Positions 15,879-23,335 of a stretch of 47,250 bases of DNA are shown here, piece after piece. Location: contig JBGTNK010000109.1 in assembly GCA_041743125.1 (NCBI GenBank), positions 1 to 47,250 on the forward strand. Direction: 5' to 3'. Position 1 is the first letter of the stretch. The number at the start of each line of letters is the position of its first letter. Made by a program: the position numbers and the translations under genes. Under the pieces are notes generated by a model, which saw only the letters and a program-made list of their open reading frames with translations, was not told the DNA's origin and made no database searches. The DNA is from Terrimonas_B sp041743125. Its GTDB lineage: Bacteria; Bacteroidota; Bacteroidia; Chitinophagales; Chitinophagaceae.

Positions 15879-16892
15879 TTAAAAGCGTCGCCAGGTAATG
15901 GGCGGCGCTTTTGTAATGAAATAAGTTTGTTCAATTAATAGTACAGCTTTTTTAAATCGCTCTTCCCAATTTCCACTAATGGAGAACATAGAGACCCCGG
16001 CAATTTCATAAAATGTTTTATGATGAATATTTAATTCGTTTCGATCTCTAAGGGAAAGCCTTGTGCCATCTTGAATAAACGCACAGTCTGGTTCCAAAAA
16101 AATATACAGATCAAACCTATTTACATTTTCAATCCAGGGATCAACAATTAGGTCTTTATGAAACAAGAATTGTGAGTAAGATTTGGTAAGATTAAGATCG
16201 GTATCAACAAATAATAGTTTATTGGCAGTTGTTGTTTTGTTAACAATTGTCTGTGCATGCAGCTCTGCAATTTTAAGCAAATCATCAAAATTGCAATTAT
16301 ATGTTTTCTCAATTATTTCCCTTGCCATTTCAGGAACAAATTCTGTATTAAAGTAATTAGCATGCCTTTCCGCCAGTATGGATTTACCTGTAGATTCAGA
16401 ACCAACTAATGCAATTTTTTTGACGAACCATGGTTTTGCAGCTTCTGCAATAAAGGTCCAATAATAGAAAGGATTCTTTCGTATAACTGTTGCCGAAACA
16501 GGAATAAAAGTTCTTTCTTTATCAAAAATGTGATGTTCAATCCCCATATATTCTGCCAGGTACTTGCCATAGTTTTCGGAAGTAAAAACTATTTCTACAT
16601 CTGGTACAAGGACTTTAAAAGCTTTTGCCCATAGCTCAGAGGCATACCTTGAAGAAACAGAAGTATTTGGGAGATCATTTGAATTATAAAGAAAGGACGC
16701 AACAGAAATGTTTTTGTATTTTCTAACAGATTGTATAAGCCATTCTTTTCGAATCATTCCATGGATAGGCTCATTTATTGTATGACAGAGGATAATATGG
16801 AGGCGGTCACAATGTTTTAAACCAAATTCAATCAGCTTTTGATGACCGATATGAAGTGGCATAAACTTCCCAAAAACAAGCCCCTTTTTCAA
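15879..16892 (-). CDS. nadR: NadR: NMN adenylyltransferase / nicotinamide riboside kinase
   Basis: This bifunctional 337-residue NAD-salvage enzyme has two parts. Residues 1 to about 165 form a nucleotidyltransferase of the HxGH type (GKFMPLHIGH, H14 and H17). From about 170 there is a kinase domain with P-loop GSESTGKS, FVPEMAREI, a NFDDLLKIA helix, the LFVDTD Walker-B-like strand and an SGNWEER C-terminal motif. It converts nicotinamide riboside to NMN and then NAD. The DNA-binding helix-turn-helix domain of enterobacterial NadR is absent. It lies nine bases downstream of pnuC, so uptake and phosphorylation are coupled in one operon. The final codons are built from a terminator hairpin. Confidence 0.93.
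   Translation of the reverse strand: MKKGLVFGKFMPLHIGHQKLIEFGLKHCDRLHIILCHTINEPIHGMIRKEWLIQSVRKYKNISVASFLYNSNDLPNTSVSSRYASELWAKAFKVLVPDVEIVFTSENYGKYLAEYMGIEHHIFDKERTFIPVSATVIRKNPFYYWTFIAEAAKPWFVKKIALVGSESTGKSILAERHANYFNTEFVPEMAREIIEKTYNCNFDDLLKIAELHAQTIVNKTTTANKLLFVDTDLNLTKSYSQFLFHKDLIVDPWIENVNRFDLYIFLEPDCAFIQDGTRLSLRDRNELNIHHKTFYEIAGVSMFSISGNWEERFKKAVLLIEQTYFITKAPPITWRRF
15881..15912. terminator. Bidirectional terminator hairpin inside the 3' end of nadR
   Basis: AAAAGCGTCGCC (15881-15892) pairs over twelve bases, with one G-T wobble, to GGCGGCGCTTTT (15901-15912) around an eight-base loop. The flanking A and T runs give a U-tract in either direction. It serves the convergent hsp20 and nadR genes. 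Except for one base of the nadR stop codon, the whole hairpin lies inside the last codons of nadR, so it also encodes the end of that protein (TWRRF). Confidence 0.75.
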
Positions 16893-16901
16893 ATTTCTAT
16901 G

Positions 16902-17525
16902 TTATTTTATTTTGGCCTTTCTTCTCCATTCAGCTAACCCCCAGAAGGCAAATACTAATAACACCAGGTAGTACACACTGGTGAACACAAGTCCTTTTAC
17001 AAAATACAATGGTATGGAAGCGATATTGGTTGCAATCCACCAATACCAGCTTTCTACTTTTTTGCGGGCCATCAGCCACATGCCCGTGAATGCCGTTGCC
17101 GAAGCCAGTGCATCGGCCCAGGGAATGGCACCGGGTGCAAATTCTTTTTTCAGGTAAGCAAGTGAAATGAATATACTTATATAAAAAAAAGAAAAGAATA
17201 AAAGCTGCTTTTGCCAGTCTTTCCGGGAGGAACTTGTAATGATCAATGTGGGTTGTTGTTCCTGGTTTTTTCGTGTCCACAATATCCAACCATATATACT
17301 CATTACAGTATAGTACAGGTTAACGGAGGCTTCGCCCAGCAAGTGGTATTTAAAGCTGAGATAAATATAGATGATCGTGTTGACCAACCCAACCGGGTAA
17401 ACCAGGATATTTTCCATCCGGCTGAACCACACACTGGCAATGCCTGCAAAAACAGCTATATATTCCAGCCAGCTGGTATTCTTCATACCTTCTTCAAACT
17501 GGTGATATATTTCCTGTAAAGACAA
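16902..17525 (-). CDS. pnuC: Nicotinamide riboside transporter PnuC
   Basis: PnuC passes nicotinamide riboside through the inner membrane by facilitated diffusion, trapped by NadR phosphorylation. The product has about seven helices and the conserved WFSRMENILVYPVGLVNT block, FKYHLLGEASVNLYY, SIYGWILW, and a WWIATNIASIPLYF segment. The 207-residue reading uses a TTG at 17525. An ATG at 17486 would remove 13 residues that form a typical amphipathic PnuC N terminus, so the TTG is favoured. Vitamin B1 relatives (PnuT) share this fold, but the adjacent nadR decides for nicotinamide riboside. No riboswitch fits in the 54 bases upstream. Confidence 0.93.
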   Translation of the reverse strand: MSLQEIYHQFEEGMKNTSWLEYIAVFAGIASVWFSRMENILVYPVGLVNTIIYIYLSFKYHLLGEASVNLYYTVMSIYGWILWTRKNQEQQPTLIITSSSRKDWQKQLLFFSFFYISIFISLAYLKKEFAPGAIPWADALASATAFTGMWLMARKKVESWYWWIATNIASIPLYFVKGLVFTSVYYLVLLVFAFWGLAEWRRKAKIK

Positions 17526-17579
17526 ATTAATTTTATTCGCCGGATATATTGAAAGTAAAAGCCTGCTGGTTTTAATGAT

Positions 17580-18218
17580 CTATTGAGATGCTGAACTTTC
17601 CAAATAGGAATCCAGGGGAGGCATTACGTTTTTATATTTTTTTAAAGGGCGCAGGTATTTTTTCCCTTTCGATGTTTGAAAGCGGGTAGCTACCTGGCGC
17701 CATTGTCTTTTAGAATCAGTAGACCACACTAAAAAATGCAAATGAGGCATAAAAGAATAACCTGTTTTACCGCTAATAGCAATTGCCTGTCCTTTTTTTA
17801 TGCGATCACCCACATTGACCAATACGCCGTTTTTTTTCAAATGCCAGTAACCGGCCCTTGAACTATCGGCATGCTGTATTATCACATAATTTCCATAAGG
17901 CCTGTATTTCCTTTTTAATCCGCCCCGGTCACCATCTTCTTTTACTCTTACTACCACTCCCTCCCGGGCCGCACAGATCTTGGTTCCTCTTTTCATTTTA
18001 AAATCAAGAGCTGCCCGCTCTTTGTGCGTGAAAGAACTAAAATATCCCTGCACCATTCTGTATGATTTTCCTTTTTCATAAGGTAAACCGTAAACATAGC
18101 TGGTATCCTCTGTAATCACGCCCTTTTGCAATAAACGAACTTCTTTACGCATGGGATTCTTACTGACGGTACAAGCCGTAAAAAAAAGTAGGACAACCGA
18201 AAACGAGAATAACTTCAT
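17580..18218 (-). CDS. M23-family (LytM-like) metallopeptidase lipoprotein
   Basis: The 212-residue product has a lipoprotein signal ending FTAC (C16). The M23 domain contains the zinc ligands H65 and D72 (HKERAALDF) and the HxH pair H159/H161 (MPHLHF), plus a beta-core with a GVVVRVKEDGD strand and a GYWHLKKNG strand. All catalytic positions are therefore present. It would cleave peptide cross-links of peptidoglycan or, if not a hydrolase, activate amidases in the envelope. It is downstream of the SRPBCC gene by 106 bases; a shared transcript is possible. Confidence 0.92.
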   Translation of the reverse strand: MKLFSFSVVLLFFTACTVSKNPMRKEVRLLQKGVITEDTSYVYGLPYEKGKSYRMVQGYFSSFTHKERAALDFKMKRGTKICAAREGVVVRVKEDGDRGGLKRKYRPYGNYVIIQHADSSRAGYWHLKKNGVLVNVGDRIKKGQAIAISGKTGYSFMPHLHFLVWSTDSKRQWRQVATRFQTSKGKKYLRPLKKYKNVMPPLDSYLESSASQ

Positions 18219-18324
18219 TCTTTTCTTTTTTATTTTGACAGGGTATTCAATTTAATGGGTTGCTGGTAAATAAAACAATAATTATAAAAAGAACAACATC
18301 ATTAACAGAATGTTTAGAATCAGC

Positions 18325-18840
18325 TCAGGCTTCTGATAAATTTTTTAAATTGATGAGACCCGTTCTAAATTGGTGATTTAAATTCTTATTAAGCATGGGG
18401 CCCATTAACCTGGCAACGGGCCAGGGCAATTCACCATTATTTTGCCAGCTTACCCTGGTTTCATTGTCGTTAATAGTATCAAAACGCCAGTTATCTTTTG
18501 CTTTAGTTTTCCATGGTTTCAGAAATTCAAGGTCAAAAAGAATTTCCTGATTATTCATTTCAATTAATGTCAGGCTCCCCTTACCTACTTTTTTTCCTTC
18601 CCAGGCATATTTATGCCCAGGGCTGCCAGCAGTGCCCGTAATTGTCTTTATAGAGGTGGGATCAGACTGTTGCCAGGGATTCCAGCGGGCATAATCATTC
18701 AGGTTGGCGATCCGGTTCATAACTTCCTCTGCCCTTTTATTTATCACTATAGATTGTGAAATAGTATATTTTGCCGGCATAAAGGCAGCTGCCAGCAGAA
18801 TACCAATAATAAGGGCAGCAAAAATATAGACGAAAATCAT
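18325..18840 (-). CDS. Membrane-anchored SRPBCC (START-like) family protein
   Basis: The 171-residue protein has one N-terminal helix (residues 3-20). A START/polyketide-cyclase-like helix-grip fold follows: a KYTISQSIVINKRAEEVMNR strand and helix start, a DYARWNPWQ motif, central strands with Gly-Lys pairs and a long C-terminal helix ending KNLSEA. These folds bind hydrophobic ligands; the ligand is unknown. It lies 79 bases downstream of xdhC. CoxG-type SRPBCC proteins do occur with molybdenum hydroxylases, but this one looks like the more general membrane-anchored group. Confidence 0.85.
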   Translation of the reverse strand: MIFVYIFAALIIGILLAAAFMPAKYTISQSIVINKRAEEVMNRIANLNDYARWNPWQQSDPTSIKTITGTAGSPGHKYAWEGKKVGKGSLTLIEMNNQEILFDLEFLKPWKTKAKDNWRFDTINDNETRVSWQNNGELPWPVARLMGPMLNKNLNHQFRTGLINLKNLSEA

Positions 18841-18919
18841 TAGGTTGTATTTGTTCTTTCAAGGTAATAAATAGCGATGGTTCCGGCAAACCAACAGAAT
18901 TTAAACAAAAACTATGCGG

Positions 18920-19888
18920 CTATTGATTTTTTATTGTAATAATTTCAGCTGCTATGCTAATGGCTATTTCTTCCGGTGTCTGGCTTTTAATGGTAAGACC
19001 TGCAGGAGCCTGGATGTATTTTAACCAACCTGCGCCAAAACTTTCTTTTTTGTATTCATCAAGCATTTTTTGAATCTTATAGTTGCTCCCCAGTACACCA
19101 ATATATTTAAATTTTTTACCAACCAGGGCCCGGATGGCAATATCGTCGCTACGATATCCTTGTGTCATTATGACTACAAAATGATTTTCGCCTGGTGTAA
19201 TTAAGGTATTGAGCTCTGAATAATCTCCGATGAAATGTTTTTCATGAGCAAACTTGCTATCCACCATTGTCCTCAGATTATTTCTGTCGTCATAAACCCG
19301 TATATAAAAATCCAAAAACTGCATCACGCCGGAAAGCGCCAGTGCACAATGTCCTCCGCCAATAATAAAAAGAAAATTTTTATACCCGGTTTTTTCTATA
19401 TACTCCCAGTCATTTTCTGAGTGCATGTGAAAATAAAAATCCTGTGGGGGAATGGCATCAGAAAAGTTTAACCCTCCTGCAAAAAGATGCAGGGTTCCAT
19501 TTTTATTTTGTTCTAAAGAGGCAATGAGCTTTTGAATGGTTGATTTATCTCCTGCTTGTATTTGGTATATTAAAATGGTTTGTTCTCCGGAACAGATCAT
19601 ACCACTCTGGTTTCTTGGAGCTGTTTTATTATGGAGTTGCTTATGAATATTGGCAACACCGCTCTCAACATTAAAATTTGAAAGTTTTTCTTTTGCCATT
19701 TCTGCAAACTTATGTTCCATGATACCCCCGCCGATTGAGCCTTCCATGGCGCCTTCAGCATTGATAGCCATAAAAAATCCTTGTCTTCCCGGGCTGCTCC
19801 CCTTACTTTCCAGCACATAGATAAGGATAACGTTGATCCCGTTTTGAAGACTACTATCTATCAGTTTCCAGGTAGCTATATTTTTCAT
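18920..19888 (-). CDS. xdhC: XdhC-family molybdenum cofactor maturation factor
   Basis: XdhC binds molybdenum cofactor, helps its sulfuration, and inserts it into xanthine dehydrogenase. The 322-residue product has the XdhC/CoxI N-terminal domain (VLESKGSSPGRQGFFM, then GSIGGGIMEHKF and MICSGEQTILI). A Rossmann-like C-terminal domain follows (FLFIIGGGHCALAL, VMTQGYRSDDIAI, YIGVLGSNYK, IQAPAGLTI, TPEEIAISIAAEI). It is not next to xdhAB but about 6 kb away on the same strand, with a signalling operon between. It is divergent from the quinone-oxidoreductase gene. Confidence 0.92.
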   Translation of the reverse strand: MKNIATWKLIDSSLQNGINVILIYVLESKGSSPGRQGFFMAINAEGAMEGSIGGGIMEHKFAEMAKEKLSNFNVESGVANIHKQLHNKTAPRNQSGMICSGEQTILIYQIQAGDKSTIQKLIASLEQNKNGTLHLFAGGLNFSDAIPPQDFYFHMHSENDWEYIEKTGYKNFLFIIGGGHCALALSGVMQFLDFYIRVYDDRNNLRTMVDSKFAHEKHFIGDYSELNTLITPGENHFVVIMTQGYRSDDIAIRALVGKKFKYIGVLGSNYKIQKMLDEYKKESFGAGWLKYIQAPAGLTIKSQTPEEIAISIAAEIITIKNQ

Positions 19889-20056
19889 AACCTATATGGG
19901 ATATAAACTTATTTCTTTATTGGTTGTTTACAAAAAGGAAATCCATTCGTTTATTTGAATAATGCATAATAAGGAAATTTGTAATGACAGGTTCAGGATT
20001 GAAAATTTTAAGCGGATGAAAGAGTAATAATAGTCCCTGTTGGAAAACAAAAGAAA

Positions 20057-21001
20057 ATGAAAGCAATACTATTACAAACAGCGGGTGGAAGTGAAAATCT
20101 TTACCTTACTGATATTCCTGTACCAGTCTTACTGCCTGATGAAGTATTGATTAAAGTAAAAGCAATAAGTATCAACCCGGTTGATATTAAAACAAAGATG
20201 GGTAAAAGCTTGTATGACGACCTAAAAACTAATAACGCTTCTATTATTTTGGGCTGGGATGTTTCTGGTATTATTGCAGAAACCGGACCCTCTGTCACAC
20301 AATTTAAAAAAGGAGATGAAGTATTTGGAATGATCAACTTTCCTGGTCATGGAAAAGCTTATGCAGAATATGTAGCTGCACCAGCAACACACCTGGCCTT
20401 AAAGCCTTTGCGAATTTCACATGAGGAAGCAGCTGCTGCTACTCTGGCTGCTCTTACTGCCTGGCAGGCCATGGTCACCCATGCAAAAGTTCAAAAGGGA
20501 CAAAAGATTTTAATACATGCTGCGGCAGGAGGCGTGGGTCACTATGCCGTACAAATTGCCCGGCATCTTGGAGCATGGGTAGCGGGAACTTCTTCAGCAG
20601 CTAATAAGGATTTTGTATTGAGTTTGGGAGCTCATCTGCACATAAACTATGTTACACAGCGGTTGGAAGATGAAGGGCAGGATTTTGATTTTGTTTTAGA
20701 CGCTTTGGGGGATGCTACAATTTTATCATCTGCGGCTGTTACCAGGAAGGGAGGAACGGTTATTTTTCTCCCGGCAGGAGTTAGTGAAGAGAAGCTTAAA
20801 AAAATAAATGATACGGGAGTACATTGTTACCGCATCCTTGTACAGTCGGAGGGAAATGATATGAAACAAATTGCTGATCTTCTTGACAAAGGAATAATCA
20901 AATCTCAGATTTTCCGGGTTTACCCCTTTGAGAAAATGAAGGAAGCGCATGAGCAAATCAGCAGCGGGAGAACAGTTGGAAAAATTGTTTTGACGTTTTA
21001 G
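20057..21001 (+). CDS. Zinc-free medium-chain dehydrogenase, quinone oxidoreductase-like
   Basis: The 314-residue enzyme belongs to the NADPH:quinone reductase branch of the MDR superfamily. A GroES-like N-terminal domain (DEVLIKVKAISINPVDIKTKMG, LGWDVSGIIAETG) is followed by a Rossmann domain with the HAAAGGVGHYAVQIAR nucleotide loop. The structural-zinc Cys cluster and the catalytic-zinc ligands of alcohol dehydrogenases are absent. It probably reduces quinones or enones with NADPH. No operon partner is visible. Its 3' end faces the hybrid kinase gene, with 48 bases between them. Confidence 0.92.
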   Translation: MKAILLQTAGGSENLYLTDIPVPVLLPDEVLIKVKAISINPVDIKTKMGKSLYDDLKTNNASIILGWDVSGIIAETGPSVTQFKKGDEVFGMINFPGHGKAYAEYVAAPATHLALKPLRISHEEAAAATLAALTAWQAMVTHAKVQKGQKILIHAAAGGVGHYAVQIARHLGAWVAGTSSAANKDFVLSLGAHLHINYVTQRLEDEGQDFDFVLDALGDATILSSAAVTRKGGTVIFLPAGVSEEKLKKINDTGVHCYRILVQSEGNDMKQIADLLDKGIIKSQIFRVYPFEKMKEAHEQISSGRTVGKIVLTF

Positions 21002-21049
21002 GGTTGCAGGCTTCTCCCTATGTAAAATAAAATTATTTCGAAAGTCATT

Positions 21050-22888
21050 TTACATTTTGTCCACAGGAATCTTTACTTCCACCTGGGTTCCTTTACCCGG
21101 GGAACTATTAATATTATATTTCCCATCCATAATAGTTGTTCTCTCCCGCATGCCCAAGATTCCCAAAGTCCTTTTATTTTCATTACAATTCAGTTCAAAT
21201 CCCTTACCATTATCGGTTATGGAAAGACTCAGAAAATCTTTTTCCATTTTCAATGAAACTTCTATAAGAGTAGCATTAGCGTGACGTGAAATATTGGTGA
21301 GGCTTTCCTGGAATATCCTGAATAAACCCGTTGCAATTTTATCAGGAAGCTTTATTTCTTTTGTTTCCGATGAAAATTTTGTTTTGATCCCGGACCTTTC
21401 TTCAAATTCATGGCAATGCCATTCTAATGCAGAAAACAGGCCCAGGTCGTCAAGCGCTGTGGGTCTTAACTCTGATGAAATTTTTCTTACCGATTTTACC
21501 GTATTATAAATGATGCCCAGCATTGCATTTAATTTTTTCTGAACATTTTCTTTTTTGTCCGTAATCTCCCTGTTTAACCAGTCAATATCCATTTTTATAA
21601 TAGCTAACTGCTGACCCAGTTCGTCATGAATTTCGCGGGCAATTGAAATTCGCTCCTCTTCCCGAACTTGCTCCTGGTGAGCTCTAAGCCTCCTGAGATC
21701 AGCATAGGATTGTTTTAAAAGTTCCTCCGATTTCTTACGTTCGGTTATGTCGATCATGATACCCCTTAATTTAACAGGCTCATCATTTATAACCTCAACA
21801 GAAATGATATCACGTAACCAGATTATTTTACCGCCGCTGGTTATCATGCGGTATTCAAACTCATGCGGTATTTTTTCAAAAGTACTTTTTGCACAAAAAT
21901 CTACAGCCCAATTGCGGTCATCTTCATGTATATGGTCAGCCCAAAAAGAGGGTTGGTTTAGCCAGCTTTCAAGAGGATAACCCAGTAATCTTTCAGCCTG
22001 CTGACTTACAAAACTGAACTTAAACGTTTTTGGATCGGCCTCCCAAACAATACCATCCACGCTGTTAATAAGAGTAATATTACTTTCCTGCAAGCGGCGC
22101 AGCTCATCTTCTTTTTTCTTCCTTTCGGTAATATCAATAATACTTCCCCTTATGAGAACCTGGTGGTCTGAGGGCAAACGCACCAACCTCACTTCGCAGG
22201 GTATTTCATTGCCTTCACTGTCTATATGTGTCCACCCAAATACCGGCTTGCCTCCTTCTATAGCAATATTAAGGTGCTGCAAGGCACTCACCGCCGACAA
22301 GGTGCCGTCAGACTGGTATTCAGGACTCAATTCTACCACTCCTGTTTTTAAAAGCTCTTCCTTTGTCATTTTAAAAAGTCGGGTAGCGCTTTCGCTTACG
22401 CTTATGAACTTTCTTTTTTCGATATCCATTACCACCAATGCTTCGGGAGCATTTTCTACCAGCGACCGGTTACGCTCTTCACTTTCTTCCAGTTTTAGCT
22501 GTACTTTTTTTCGCTCAATACTATAACTGATCGCTTTAGCAAAAAATTTTTCATCCCACTCACCCTTCACAATGAATTCCTGGGCGCCGGCTTGTATGGC
22601 CTGGAGAGCTATATCTGTATCATCTACACCACTCATTACAATAATGGCAGCATCGGGCAGTTTATTTTTTACCGTTAAAAATGTTTCAAGTCCCTTACTA
22701 TCCGGAAGGTTGAGATCCAGGAAAATGAGATCAGGGTTTGCATATGAAGGCAGACTGAGAATCTGCTGCATTTTTTCGGCCACAATGATTTCTTCGATCT
22801 GCAACTGCATGTGATCAAGACTTTCCCTCAGCAGATACTGGTCAGAAGCATCATCTTCAATAATCAGTAATTGGTTAATTTTTTTCAT
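21050..22888 (-). CDS. Hybrid REC-PAS-PAS-HisKA_3 sensor kinase
   Basis: The 612-residue cytosolic protein begins with a receiver domain (acidic pocket E11-D13, phospho-acceptor D58 in LIFLDLNLP). Two PAS domains follow, each ending in an ITERKK-type PAC stretch, then a HisKA_3 dimerisation domain with the His in IAREIHDELGQQL, and a HATPase domain with DNGKGF and LGILGMRERT. HisKA_3 kinases normally phosphorylate NarL-type regulators, of which two lie at 31301-32453. It starts nine bases after the CheY-like gene's stop, so the three signalling genes form one operon. The stimulus is unknown, and there are no membrane helices. Confidence 0.93.
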   Translation of the reverse strand: MKKINQLLIIEDDASDQYLLRESLDHMQLQIEEIIVAEKMQQILSLPSYANPDLIFLDLNLPDSKGLETFLTVKNKLPDAAIIVMSGVDDTDIALQAIQAGAQEFIVKGEWDEKFFAKAISYSIERKKVQLKLEESEERNRSLVENAPEALVVMDIEKRKFISVSESATRLFKMTKEELLKTGVVELSPEYQSDGTLSAVSALQHLNIAIEGGKPVFGWTHIDSEGNEIPCEVRLVRLPSDHQVLIRGSIIDITERKKKEDELRRLQESNITLINSVDGIVWEADPKTFKFSFVSQQAERLLGYPLESWLNQPSFWADHIHEDDRNWAVDFCAKSTFEKIPHEFEYRMITSGGKIIWLRDIISVEVINDEPVKLRGIMIDITERKKSEELLKQSYADLRRLRAHQEQVREEERISIAREIHDELGQQLAIIKMDIDWLNREITDKKENVQKKLNAMLGIIYNTVKSVRKISSELRPTALDDLGLFSALEWHCHEFEERSGIKTKFSSETKEIKLPDKIATGLFRIFQESLTNISRHANATLIEVSLKMEKDFLSLSITDNGKGFELNCNENKRTLGILGMRERTTIMDGKYNINSSPGKGTQVEVKIPVDKM

Positions 22889-22897
22889 CAGATCTAT

Positions 22898-23335
22898 TTA
22901 AACCTTTTCAATGTCCGGGAGCTTTACAATACTCAACCAGAAATTCTCCATGTTGTTTATTACATCCAGTAATTTTTCAAAACCAATCGGTTTGGTCATA
23001 TAAAAGTTAACATAATTACTGTAAGCCTCTGCTATATCTCTTTTAGCAGCGGAAGAAGTAAGTATCACAACAGGGATTCTTTTTATTTGCGGATCTGCTT
23101 TTATGATCTTTAGTACTTCCAGCCCATTTATTTTCGGAATATTAATATCAAGTAATATTAAATCAGGAATAAGTGCATTCGAAAAATTTCCTTTTCGAAA
23201 TAAAAAGTCAATGGCTTCTTCCCCATCCTTAGCTACAGAAATATGATTCCATACTTTGGCCTGGATCAATGCTTCTTTTGTTAATATAACGTCTCCCTCA
23301 TTATCTTCTACCATTAAAATATTTACAGGCCTCAT
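22898..23335 (-). CDS. Single-domain (CheY-like) response regulator
   Basis: I place the start at the ATG at 23335, giving 144 residues starting MRPVNILMVEDNEGD. A longer in-frame reading overlaps the upstream kinase gene by about 115 bases and adds unconserved sequence. The receiver domain has the acidic pair at E10-D11, phospho-acceptor D63 (LILLDINIP), the T/S switch in VVILTSSA, and K in MTKPIGF. No output domain is present, as in Rcp1-type phytochrome-partner regulators. Its ATG overlaps the kinase stop as ATGA, so translation is probably coupled. Confidence 0.93.
   Translation of the reverse strand: MRPVNILMVEDNEGDVILTKEALIQAKVWNHISVAKDGEEAIDFLFRKGNFSNALIPDLILLDINIPKINGLEVLKIIKADPQIKRIPVVILTSSAAKRDIAEAYSNYVNFYMTKPIGFEKLLDVINNMENFWLSIVKLPDIEKV

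Noticed and set aside
17526..17579. A riboswitch controlling pnuC
   Set aside because: The gap is only 54 bases and shows no TPP or NAD-sensing aptamer features.
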